DNA of 8,869 nt from Planctomycetaceae bacterium (GTDB lineage: Bacteria; Planctomycetota; Planctomycetia; Pirellulales; Thermoguttaceae). The notes under the pieces are model-generated. The model did not search any database. It was not told the origin of the DNA and saw only the letters and a list, made by a program, of their open reading frames with translations. Below are positions 1-5,570 of the stretch, one piece after another (position 1 is the first letter of the stretch; each line of letters begins with the position of its first letter). The translations under genes were made by a program, and so were the position numbers. Where the stretch lies: positions 1 through 8,869 of the forward strand of contig JAITDV010000411.1 of NCBI GenBank assembly GCA_031282385.1. Reading direction: 5' to 3'.

Positions 1-205
1 CACTAAAACGAACCAACTCGCTGGAAATATTAGGTTCGAGTTGATTAAGTTTATTGTAAACAGACTGAAAGGAAACAGAAATGGAATCCTGATGTTGACG
101 GTAAGAGTGGTGAATGGAATGGCTGGTACGCATAACCACTTCCAACATCAGCTCCATCAAGGTCGAAAATAACAAATGACGCTCGTATTGGGTGGGAATT
201 TTTGG
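1..205 (-). pseudogene. IS4-family transposase, N-terminal remnant running off the left edge
   Basis: Read on the minus strand from 205 to 1, one frame gives a continuous peptide of about 68 residues with QYERHLLFSTLMELM, then SVSFQSVYNKLNQLEP, then ISSELVRFS. From my knowledge of the family this is the N-terminal region of IS4-type DDE transposases common in planctomycetes (ERQY..ELLFS, VS..SVYNKLN..EP, ALVR). The catalytic DDE part would lie beyond position 1 and is not visible. Directly upstream in the same frame are two consecutive stops (TAG at 211-209, TAA at 208-206). The preceding N-terminal part should lie further upstream, but no single frame supplies it, so at least one frameshift is implied and the gene is probably dead. 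An ATG at 157 could restart translation, but would remove conserved residues. Family assignment is from motif memory; the left extent is unknown. Confidence 0.68.
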
Positions 206-465
206 TTACTAAGGGTAATTCTACAAATAAGGGTTTGAATATTAGAACCGTTCGGAAAACGATGTTGTTCGCGTGAAATTGTTGGTCTTGGGTAACAGAA
301 TAGTTGACGATAAGAAACACACGACTGAATAGATACGATTTTCATTTTTGACTAACATAATTATTGTTACAATAATGCATCAAAAAAAAATAGTAATTCG
401 ATACACATTTCACACTCAAATTTATAGTGCTAAACGCCATTTTGCAAAAGTTCAGTTGGAAATTA
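206..465. other. Degraded 5' part of the IS4 remnant plus AT-rich spacer
   Basis: No intact gene is visible. The minus strand from about 320 to 206 has two overlapping open frames that probably contain scraps of the transposase N-terminus in shifted frames. The minus-strand reading that contains IFDLDGAD around 150-185 is out of frame with the conserved transposase motifs, so it is a shadow and not a HAD-type enzyme. I could not find a convincing terminal inverted repeat of the insertion sequence between 320 and 465. Confidence 0.4.
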
Positions 466-576
466 ATGACAACTATCAAATCGTATAAAGACCCGATAGC
501 TTTGGACTCGCTTTTTGAACAAGCAATGGCTTGTGAAACGTTGTCTGACTTTGAACAAGACCTTGCCCATCGCTAG
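466..576 (+). CDS. Candidate 36-residue small protein, function unknown
   Basis: An ATG at 466 opens 36 codons ending in TAG at 574-576. The peptide begins MTTIKSYKDPIALDSLFEQ and looks like a soluble, amphipathic helix-forming sequence rich in Glu, Asp, Leu and Ala. A GTG at 427 in the same frame would lengthen it to 49 residues; the frame is closed upstream by TAA at 394. The only ribosome-binding hint is GGA six bases before the ATG. A perfect inverted repeat (588-635) begins 12 bases after the stop, as expected for a small gene with its own terminator. It might instead be a fragment of a larger lost gene. I recognise no family. It sits between an IS4 remnant and the convergent rseP gene, a typical place for gene debris. 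Confidence 0.33.
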   Translation: MTTIKSYKDPIALDSLFEQAMACETLSDFEQDLAHR

Positions 577-587
577 AATACGAATAG

Positions 588-635
588 TTTGTATTATTTC
601 ACTCGAAATGTTGTATTCGTGTGAAATAATACAAA
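588..635. terminator. Perfect 15-bp inverted repeat (hairpin) downstream of the small ORF and of rseP
   Basis: TTTGTATTATTTCAC at 588-602 is the exact reverse complement of 621-635, with an 18-base loop. CGAA/TTCG blocks (581-584 and 639-642) extend the symmetry outside three mismatched bases. It lies 12 bases after the small plus-strand ORF and about 100 bases beyond the rseP stop on the other strand. A bidirectional terminator is therefore possible. No clean U-tract follows on either strand and the stem is AT-rich. Part of the left arm recurs at 7253-7274 with 20 of 22 bases matching, so it could also be a small dispersed palindromic element. Confidence 0.4.
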
Positions 636-737
636 TTGTTCGTACCTAATTTTTGGTAATCTGCGTACGATTTCAATATGTAACCTTGTCTTAAAGTAGT
701 TAGTTACTAATTCTGAAGTGTGTTGTTTGAGTAAGAA

Positions 738-3212
738 TCAGAATCTTGGAATAAATGAAAAATCCAGCGCAACTACCCACAATAATAACAACAAAATCAA
801 AAACAAACCAACCCAACTCAAAATTGCTTGCGCTACGATATTTGGCGGTCTTCTGAATATTCCTTCATAAAGCAAAAACAAAACATGACCGCCATCAAGC
901 GGCGGCATCGGAAGTAAATTTACAACAGCAAGGTTGGCGCCAATAATACACAGAAACAACAAATAAGCCCCACTTCCCCGACTTACAAAAGAATATGCGG
1001 ATTGTACAACCAAAACAGGTCCGCCAAGTGCTCGCGGCGAAACCGTTCCATCATAAAATCGCTTCAGCGTAACATAAACAGTCAACGAATACTCAACCGT
1101 CTTGGCAACTCCAAGCCAAAACGCCTCGCCAAAACTCCCTGCCGTTACCGTTGCCTTCAACTCCGACATCAACAAACCGCGATCCGCCCGAAAATACTCC
1201 TTAGACTCATAAATCTCCACTGGAAATAATTCATTTGCCCCATCCGGCAAAATCACCTCAAATTGAACCAATAACTTCTTCGCCGCATCAACCTCGCTAA
1301 CTTTGACGCTCTCGTCGGAATTGTCCGCTTTTGTCCTTGCAAGTTGCAACATGTTGTCCAAAATATACGGCAGCTCCACACGCTCGCCAACATCATAGAA
1401 AACAACCCCGTCACTCTCAACATAACTAAACGAATTCTTGCCAAGCAACGGCACACTGTTCACTAACTTCACCGAAATAATCCTACTGCCAATAGGTATC
1501 CGTTTTGCTTCTACCTGCGCATCCGGTAAATAACCCACAACCACAGGCTCCACATCCCACGCTAACCCAAGCGCAGTACTGCCAAGCGGATCCTGCATCG
1601 ATAAAAATGAAATTTGAGGAATTATACGCACTGACCGTAACTCAACTATTATCGTTTCAATAACTCCATCAACATTTTTGTTCTCCTCATTGCCGACAGT
1701 TTCAACTTCGTCAAATTTAAATGCTGTTGCATTGGTTTGTACCGTAGAATCTGTAACTTTCGTTTTTGCCGTTTGCGTTGTTTCTGTTGCGTCAATTGTT
1801 GAAGGTAAGTCGATCAAATTGTTTCTTTTAATTTTCAATTGCACTGTTTTTTGTCCAGCATTGACTTTTTGCAAAACCATATAATTCAACTTCAACGGAT
1901 CAAAATCCTCAACATCATCAATCGCAACAATCATATCACCAACCTTAATACCTTTTTTTGCCGCATCAGAATCAGGATGCACCGATGTAATCTCACCCAT
2001 TTTGAACCGCAACCCAACTTCGCGTGTTGGAATTGCTGGAATTGTAACAGTTATTTGATCTTGATTTTTAGCTTCGTTAACTTGTGAATTTGCAGACTCT
2101 TTGTCCCGAACAAAAGTCATCTCAACAGGTCGCCCCCAATTCTCAAGCGATGCATCAAGATAATTGCCATAACCATCTATCGCCTTTCCGCCAACAGAAA
2201 TAAGACGCAAATCGCCATACCGCAATTTGTCCAACGTCTCTTTGGAATAGAATTTTTTTGAATTCGTATCAACAGGATAATTTTTTACTTTTGACAAATT
2301 CAATTTAATACAAGGATTGAGTCCCATCATAGGCGCAATATCATTTGGTCTTTTTCGCGGTTTGAATTTTTTCGAGATCGTTTGCATTTCGCCGTTGACA
2401 TTACGTTCAATAACAACATCTACTCCCTCCGCACCGCCAACCGCCGCCATATTCACATCCATAAACGCACGAACCGTATTACCATTGATCGATTTAATTT
2501 TGTCGCCGGTTTGCAATCCCGCTTCCCACGCCGGCGAACCGGGCAAGACATTACCCACTATCGGTGCCGTATCAATCACACCCGCAAGATACGCCGCCGT
2601 CGCACACACAATCGCAAAAATAAAATTCATCACCACACCGGCAACAATAATCGCAAGACGTTGCGGAACACTCTTAGACAAATAACTGTCCGGCGCAAAA
2701 ACTGCTTCTTGCAACTCTTCAGCAGAACGCATTTCTGCTTTTTGAGAATTTATATTTATCTTAATATGTACAGGTTTATCAGGACCGCCAATACTGATTT
2801 GCGTGTTTTTTAATTCTGTAGTTTGGGATTCTTCGGACAATTCATCTTCGGTTTTTGTATATGGAACATTTTGTATTTTTGCGCGTTCAAGTTCAGCTTT
2901 CAATTCGCCCGGATTATCTTCTTGCCCAAGCATCTTGACATAACCGCCAAATGGAAACATACCCAAACCATATTCAGTATCTCCCCACTTAAACTTAAAA
3001 AACTTCAGTCCCCAGAAATCAAACCAGATGTAAAACTTCTCACATCTTACCCCGCAGAATCTAGCAACAATAAAATGCCCAAACTCATGCACAATAATCA
3101 GCGCATTTATGCCGGCAATAACCAACAGTACCTTTATCGTAACGTTAATTATTGTTTCAAAAATTGTAGGTTGTGTATTTGCGACACCCAACAGGGTTAT
3201 TGCGAAATCCAT
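738..3212 (-). CDS. rseP: RseP/site-2-type intramembrane zinc metalloprotease with extended PDZ region
   Basis: This is a membrane-embedded M50-family protease that cuts transmembrane substrates after a first cleavage, typically anti-sigma factors in envelope stress signalling. Residue numbers count from the ATG at 3212 (824 aa). The active-site HEFGH lies in the first membrane segment (about 42-46), followed by GYVKMLGQED (about 91-100). The second zinc-site motif NLLPMPPLDGG is at about 765-775, in the C-terminal membrane bundle. Between them are membrane segments at about 183-210, a clear PDZ domain (about 215-290), a degenerate PDZ-like stretch (about 330-395), another clear PDZ (about 400-462), a Thr/Asp/Glu-rich linker (about 470-515) and an unassigned beta-rich stretch (about 540-660). 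Escherichia coli RseP is about 450 residues, so the extracytoplasmic part is greatly enlarged. The start at 3212 is chosen because AAAGGAG lies eight bases upstream; an ATG at 3236 would add eight polar residues and place that site inside the gene. The gene overlaps dxr by 16 bp and is probably translationally coupled to it. Confidence 0.95.
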   Translation of the reverse strand: MDFAITLLGVANTQPTIFETIINVTIKVLLVIAGINALIIVHEFGHFIVARFCGVRCEKFYIWFDFWGLKFFKFKWGDTEYGLGMFPFGGYVKMLGQEDNPGELKAELERAKIQNVPYTKTEDELSEESQTTELKNTQISIGGPDKPVHIKININSQKAEMRSAEELQEAVFAPDSYLSKSVPQRLAIIVAGVVMNFIFAIVCATAAYLAGVIDTAPIVGNVLPGSPAWEAGLQTGDKIKSINGNTVRAFMDVNMAAVGGAEGVDVVIERNVNGEMQTISKKFKPRKRPNDIAPMMGLNPCIKLNLSKVKNYPVDTNSKKFYSKETLDKLRYGDLRLISVGGKAIDGYGNYLDASLENWGRPVEMTFVRDKESANSQVNEAKNQDQITVTIPAIPTREVGLRFKMGEITSVHPDSDAAKKGIKVGDMIVAIDDVEDFDPLKLNYMVLQKVNAGQKTVQLKIKRNNLIDLPSTIDATETTQTAKTKVTDSTVQTNATAFKFDEVETVGNEENKNVDGVIETIIVELRSVRIIPQISFLSMQDPLGSTALGLAWDVEPVVVGYLPDAQVEAKRIPIGSRIISVKLVNSVPLLGKNSFSYVESDGVVFYDVGERVELPYILDNMLQLARTKADNSDESVKVSEVDAAKKLLVQFEVILPDGANELFPVEIYESKEYFRADRGLLMSELKATVTAGSFGEAFWLGVAKTVEYSLTVYVTLKRFYDGTVSPRALGGPVLVVQSAYSFVSRGSGAYLLFLCIIGANLAVVNLLPMPPLDGGHVLFLLYEGIFRRPPNIVAQAILSWVGLFLILLLLLWVVALDFSFIPRF

Positions 3213-4579
3213 TTTTCGGTCTCCTTTCTTGCCCATGTATCGAGTTCAAGTAATCTCGAAAGTGTTGGGCGTTTTTCAAAATTGTGATTCTCCAAAACGG
3301 AGATACAAGCGTTAACAATATCATAGAACGGTAAACGTCCGTTCAAAAACGCATTTATTGCCGTCTCATTGGCGGCGTTGACAACTGCTCCAGCCGTGCC
3401 GCCCTTGTCCGACACCGCGTAACCCAACGAAATCGCTGGAAAACGCTCAAAATCCGGCATGTAAAATTCAAGCGATACCTTCTCAGACCAATCAATCGGA
3501 CAAACCGGTAACTCAAACCGCTCCGGATAATGCAACGCAATACTAATCGGAATACGCATGTCAGGACGACTCAATTGAGCAACCACCGAGCCGTCTATAA
3601 ATTGCACCATCGAATGAACAATTGATTGCGGATGAATAAGCACCTTTATATTACACGAATCAAGATCAAATAAATAACTCGCTTCAATTATCTCAAACGC
3701 CTTGTTCATCATTGTTGCCGAATCAACCGTAATCTTTGAACCCATTTTCCAAGTTGGATGATTAAGAGCATCTGTAACCGTAACTTTTTTAAGCTCGTCA
3801 AGCGTCCACGTACGAAAAGGACCTCCGCTTGCGGTAAGAGTAATGTTGTCAATAACATTTCTGGGATCAGTATTGTAAACATTTTGCCTGACAGAAATAC
3901 AAGCTGAATTTTGCGGATTGAGCGACAAATCGGAATGTTTGTTAGCTGTTTTATTCATGTCAGGATTGATCAAAGAGTTTGGATAATGTTGCATGCGCCA
4001 ACTTTGCAATGCCTGCCAAACAGCACTATGTTCACTATCAACCGGAATCAAATTGCCTCGATTTTTCTCCGCAACTTCCTTAATCATTGAGCCGCCTGAT
4101 ACAAGCGATTCCTTATTCGCAAGCGCGACAATTTTACCCGCTTCAAGCGCCGACCAAGTTGACGCCAATCCGGCACAACCGCTCACCGCCGAAAGTACAA
4201 TATCAATTTCAGGTTCGCGGACAAGCAAAGAAAGAGAATCTTGACCATAGAATATTTTCGTCTCCGACAAAATCTCACTCGGCAATTTCTCAAGAGGCGC
4301 ACGATCCGCATCAGAATCCGTTACTACAATCCATTGTGGCATACGCATAATATTTTTTTGATTTTTGTTGACAGAATTAGTCGCCAATTTGTTGGACGCA
4401 ATATTAGCAGCAATTTGCTGAAGCTGCTCGGCAAGAATGTTTGTTTGCCTGTTAACCGACAAAAGTACTACCTCAAGAGTGCCTTGCGATAACGCAATAA
4501 CATCAAGCGCACTACGCCCAATACTGCCGCTAGAGCCAAGAACCGCTATTTTTCTCGTCCTACCTGATTCCAACATCAT
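3197..4579 (-). CDS. dxr: 1-deoxy-D-xylulose 5-phosphate reductoisomerase
   Basis: DXR converts 1-deoxy-D-xylulose 5-phosphate to 2-C-methyl-D-erythritol 4-phosphate with NADPH and a divalent metal, the first committed step of the cytoplasmic MEP isoprenoid pathway. Numbering is from ATG 4579 (460 aa). The NADPH-binding loop is GSSGSIG (15-21). LANKESLV follows (153-160), then PVDSEHS (179-185) with metal ligands D181 and E183. The mobile active-site loop NHPTWKMGSKI (273-283) and the MNKAFE segment (291-296) supply His, Trp, Met, Asn, Lys and the third metal ligand E296. HPQSIVHSMV (316-325) is also intact. The family is usually about 390-400 residues. The excess comes from two Asn/Lys-rich insertions at about 57-79 and 194-241, the second between PVDSEHS and LTASGGPF. 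All catalytic residues are present, so the enzyme is probably active. The start is uncertain between TTG 4582, ATG 4579 and ATG 4576; no good ribosome binding site distinguishes them. It is first in an operon with rseP. Confidence 0.96.
   Translation of the reverse strand: MMLESGRTRKIAVLGSSGSIGRSALDVIALSQGTLEVVLLSVNRQTNILAEQLQQIAANIASNKLATNSVNKNQKNIMRMPQWIVVTDSDADRAPLEKLPSEILSETKIFYGQDSLSLLVREPEIDIVLSAVSGCAGLASTWSALEAGKIVALANKESLVSGGSMIKEVAEKNRGNLIPVDSEHSAVWQALQSWRMQHYPNSLINPDMNKTANKHSDLSLNPQNSACISVRQNVYNTDPRNVIDNITLTASGGPFRTWTLDELKKVTVTDALNHPTWKMGSKITVDSATMMNKAFEIIEASYLFDLDSCNIKVLIHPQSIVHSMVQFIDGSVVAQLSRPDMRIPISIALHYPERFELPVCPIDWSEKVSLEFYMPDFERFPAISLGYAVSDKGGTAGAVVNAANETAINAFLNGRLPFYDIVNACISVLENHNFEKRPTLSRLLELDTWARKETEKWISQ
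3221..3227 (-). promoter_or_regulatory. Ribosome binding site of rseP inside the 3' end of dxr
   Basis: Read on the minus strand this is AAAGGAG, eight bases before the ATG at 3212. It is the only strong Shine-Dalgarno sequence in the window, so it decides the rseP start against the in-frame ATG at 3236. It lies within the last codons of dxr. Confidence 0.8.
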
Positions 4580-4663
4580 CAAAAAATATGATCAACTCTC
4601 AAATACAAAAAACAATAACTTCAACAAAAAATCCCAAAAAAGAAAATATAAAAAACAAGGCAA

Positions 4664-4693
4664 AGATTATCTGTCATTTAAACATTTGGTCAA
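4664..4693 (-). promoter_or_regulatory. Possible promoter of the dxr-rseP operon
   Basis: On the minus strand TTGACC (4693-4688) and TAATCT (4669-4664) are separated by 18 bases, a fair match to a housekeeping sigma-70 promoter. It would give a leader of roughly 80 bases before dxr. A second TTGACC starts ten bases further upstream (4703-4698). The region is AT-rich, so chance matches are likely. Confidence 0.3.
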
Positions 4694-4792
4694 GTACGGT
4701 CAAAACTCATCGTAATTAGTATCTATTCAGCGGAAAATTTTTTTATCGTGAAATGCTTAAAATTATTTTGAGCTAAGTTTCGTGGCAATGGA

Positions 4793-4845
4793 CTGAAAGC
4801 CCAACCCGCCGTGATGCGGCGGGTTGTTATGCAATGTCCTTTCAG
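4793..4845. terminator. GC-rich hairpin between the MazG-like gene and dxr
   Basis: CAACCCGCCG (4802-4811) and CGGCGGGTTG (4817-4826) form a perfect 10-bp stem with a five-base loop. Outside it CTGAAAG (4793-4799) and CTTTCAG (4839-4845) are also perfectly complementary, so a longer interrupted stem is possible. It starts about 44 bases beyond the stop of the MazG-like gene on the minus strand and is the obvious candidate for its transcript end. There is no U-tract on the minus strand; the plus strand has only a few Ts after the stem. An alternative is a structured RNA or a repeat element. The remaining spacer (4580-4888) shows nothing else beyond the possible dxr promoter. Confidence 0.45.
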
Positions 4846-4888
4846 AACGAAATACATTTCAGATTTTATACTCGCAATTGAATAGATA

Positions 4889-5197
4889 TCATGGTTTTAT
4901 ATTGTCTGGGCAATTGCAAATAAAATTTCCGCAACCAGGACAACCAGAACCGTATTTTTCTTGGACTGCTTTTGTCAAATCAATACCTTTGATATTGGCG
5001 ATTGTGGTTATCCATGCGATTACATCTGCGAATTCGCCCCGCAATTCTGCTTCCGTTCCTGATCTAATTGCCGCCGCCAACTCGCCAATTTCCTCCATCA
5101 ACCATAAAAATGTTGCTTCCGCGCCGCGTTCTAAATCCTTTTCAAAATACATCCGACGAATAAGCCCTTGAAAATCCGATATTGTTATTTCCGACAT
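4889..5197 (-). CDS. MazG-like nucleotide pyrophosphohydrolase with Cys-rich tail
   Basis: An all-alpha MazG/dUTPase-superfamily protein of 102 residues, presumably hydrolysing a nucleoside triphosphate to the monophosphate and pyrophosphate in the cytoplasm; the substrate cannot be told from sequence. The Mg2+-binding pattern is present: EExxE in MEEIGEL (E35, E36, E39), followed by E55 and D58 in EFADVIAW. The C-terminus (82-97) reads YGSGCPGCGNFICNCP, four cysteines arranged CxxC and CxC that could bind a metal such as zinc. I recall similar tails in planctomycete members of this family. I chose ATG 5197 because the family typically begins close to the TI..FQ motif. An ATG at 5230 would add 11 residues encoded across a 10-bp tandem repeat (5205-5224). 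Neither start has a clear Shine-Dalgarno site. It is transcribed toward dxr, about 310 bp away, with a hairpin between them, so it is probably a separate unit. Confidence 0.85.
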   Translation of the reverse strand: MSEITISDFQGLIRRMYFEKDLERGAEATFLWLMEEIGELAAAIRSGTEAELRGEFADVIAWITTIANIKGIDLTKAVQEKYGSGCPGCGNFICNCPDNIKP

Positions 5198-5204
5198 AAT
5201 TCTT

Positions 5205-5224
5205 TTTCGTAAACTTTCGTAAAC
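5205..5224. repeat. Perfect 10-bp tandem duplication at the 5' end of the MazG-like gene
   Basis: TTTCGTAAAC occurs twice in direct succession (5205-5214 and 5215-5224), just upstream of the favoured ATG at 5197. Because the unit is not a multiple of three, gain or loss of one copy would disconnect the upstream ATG at 5230 from the reading frame, which argues mildly for the inner start. Confidence 0.75.
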
Positions 5225-5240
5225 TGTCATTGAGAATCTC

Positions 5241-5344
5241 TAAACAGTTCACACTCTAAATTTCATTTGCCGCCGCCTGCTTGCATACCGGAAAACAGGC
5301 TTTAATGTCCTTGAGTCACACAATTTATTGTACGAACAGTATAT
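5241..5344 (+). repeat. Dispersed ~100-bp repeat, copy R1 (degenerate promoter hexamers)
   Basis: Aligns almost without gaps to 7303-7405 and, in its core, to the reverse complement of 6819-6915. The most conserved part runs from CAGGC (about 5296) through CTTGAGTCACACAATTTATT to the end GTATAT (5339-5344). At the positions of the promoter-like hexamers seen in the other copies it reads TTAATG and TATTGT, so this copy is weaker. An inverted pair GCCTG/CAGGC is found in this copy. It lies behind the MazG-like gene and ends exactly where the MITE-like element begins, so it no longer faces a gene. Confidence 0.75.
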
Positions 5345-5565
5345 TAGACCTTTTCGCTAACCTGTAGGAGACCACCCCTGACCTCTCCAAAGGAGGGGAA
5401 TTATTCCCCTCCCTCGGATGCGTCTTCTTATTCCCCTCCTTCGGAGGCATCTTCTTATTCCCATCCTTCGGAGGGGTTAGGGGTGGTCTCGGAGGAGTTA
5501 AAGGCGGTTTTTTGTTGTAGGTTTTTTGTTGCGTTGGTGTATTTTTAGGTTAGGGAAAAGGTCTA
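5345..5565 (+). mobile_element. MITE-like element, 221 bp with 19-bp terminal inverted repeats
   Basis: The left end TAGACCTTTTCGCTAACCT (5345-5363) is complementary to the right end (5547-5565) at 18 of 19 bases. The outermost bases are TA at both ends, which would fit a TA target duplication as made by IS630/Tc1-type transposases; this is inference. Inside, GAGACCACCCCT (5368-5379) and its exact complement (5479-5490) form a long stem. CCTCCTTCGGAGG motifs give further small hairpins. It has no coding capacity, so it would need a transposase in trans. The right end lies five bases past the stop of the membrane-protein gene, so its hairpins may end that transcript. A second copy in opposite orientation begins at 8734. 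REP-like elements built on CCCCTAACCCCTCC are widespread in several bacterial phyla. Confidence 0.75.
5401..5481 (+). repeat. Three tandem 27-bp units inside the MITE-like element
   Basis: Units 5401-5427, 5428-5454 and 5455-5481 all start TTATTCCC and contain TCCyTCGGA. The first two share GC(A/G)TCTTC ends, whereas the third merges into the GGGTTAGG arm. The copy at 8734 lacks the extra units, so they look like a local expansion within this copy. Confidence 0.75.
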
Positions 5566-5570
5566 TTGCC

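Noticed and set aside
76..273. Plus-strand readable frame (QKWNPDVDGKSGEWNGWYA, stop, then a second open stretch)
   Set aside because: It is the antisense of the transposase remnant and is interrupted by TAA at 133; no family is recognised.
51..320. Minus-strand 89-codon frame containing IFDLDGAD, suggestive of a HAD-type hydrolase
   Set aside because: The overlapping frame carries clear transposase motifs; the DLDG match is a shadow reading of it and nothing else in the frame resembles a HAD enzyme.
1678..3315. Several plus-strand open frames of 68-154 codons opposite rseP
   Set aside because: They lie entirely antisense to a well-supported protease gene, have no domain signatures and no ribosome binding sites.
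3993..4715. Plus-strand open frames of 83-92 codons opposite dxr
   Set aside because: Antisense shadows of a gene with all catalytic motifs intact.
4889..5230. MazG-like gene as half of a toxin-antitoxin pair
   Set aside because: MazG is a nucleotide pyrophosphohydrolase, not a toxin, and no mazE or mazF partner is adjacent.
5401..5481. Three 27-bp tandem units as a possible CRISPR array
   Set aside because: The units are directly adjacent without spacers, sit inside a palindromic element, and no cas gene is nearby.
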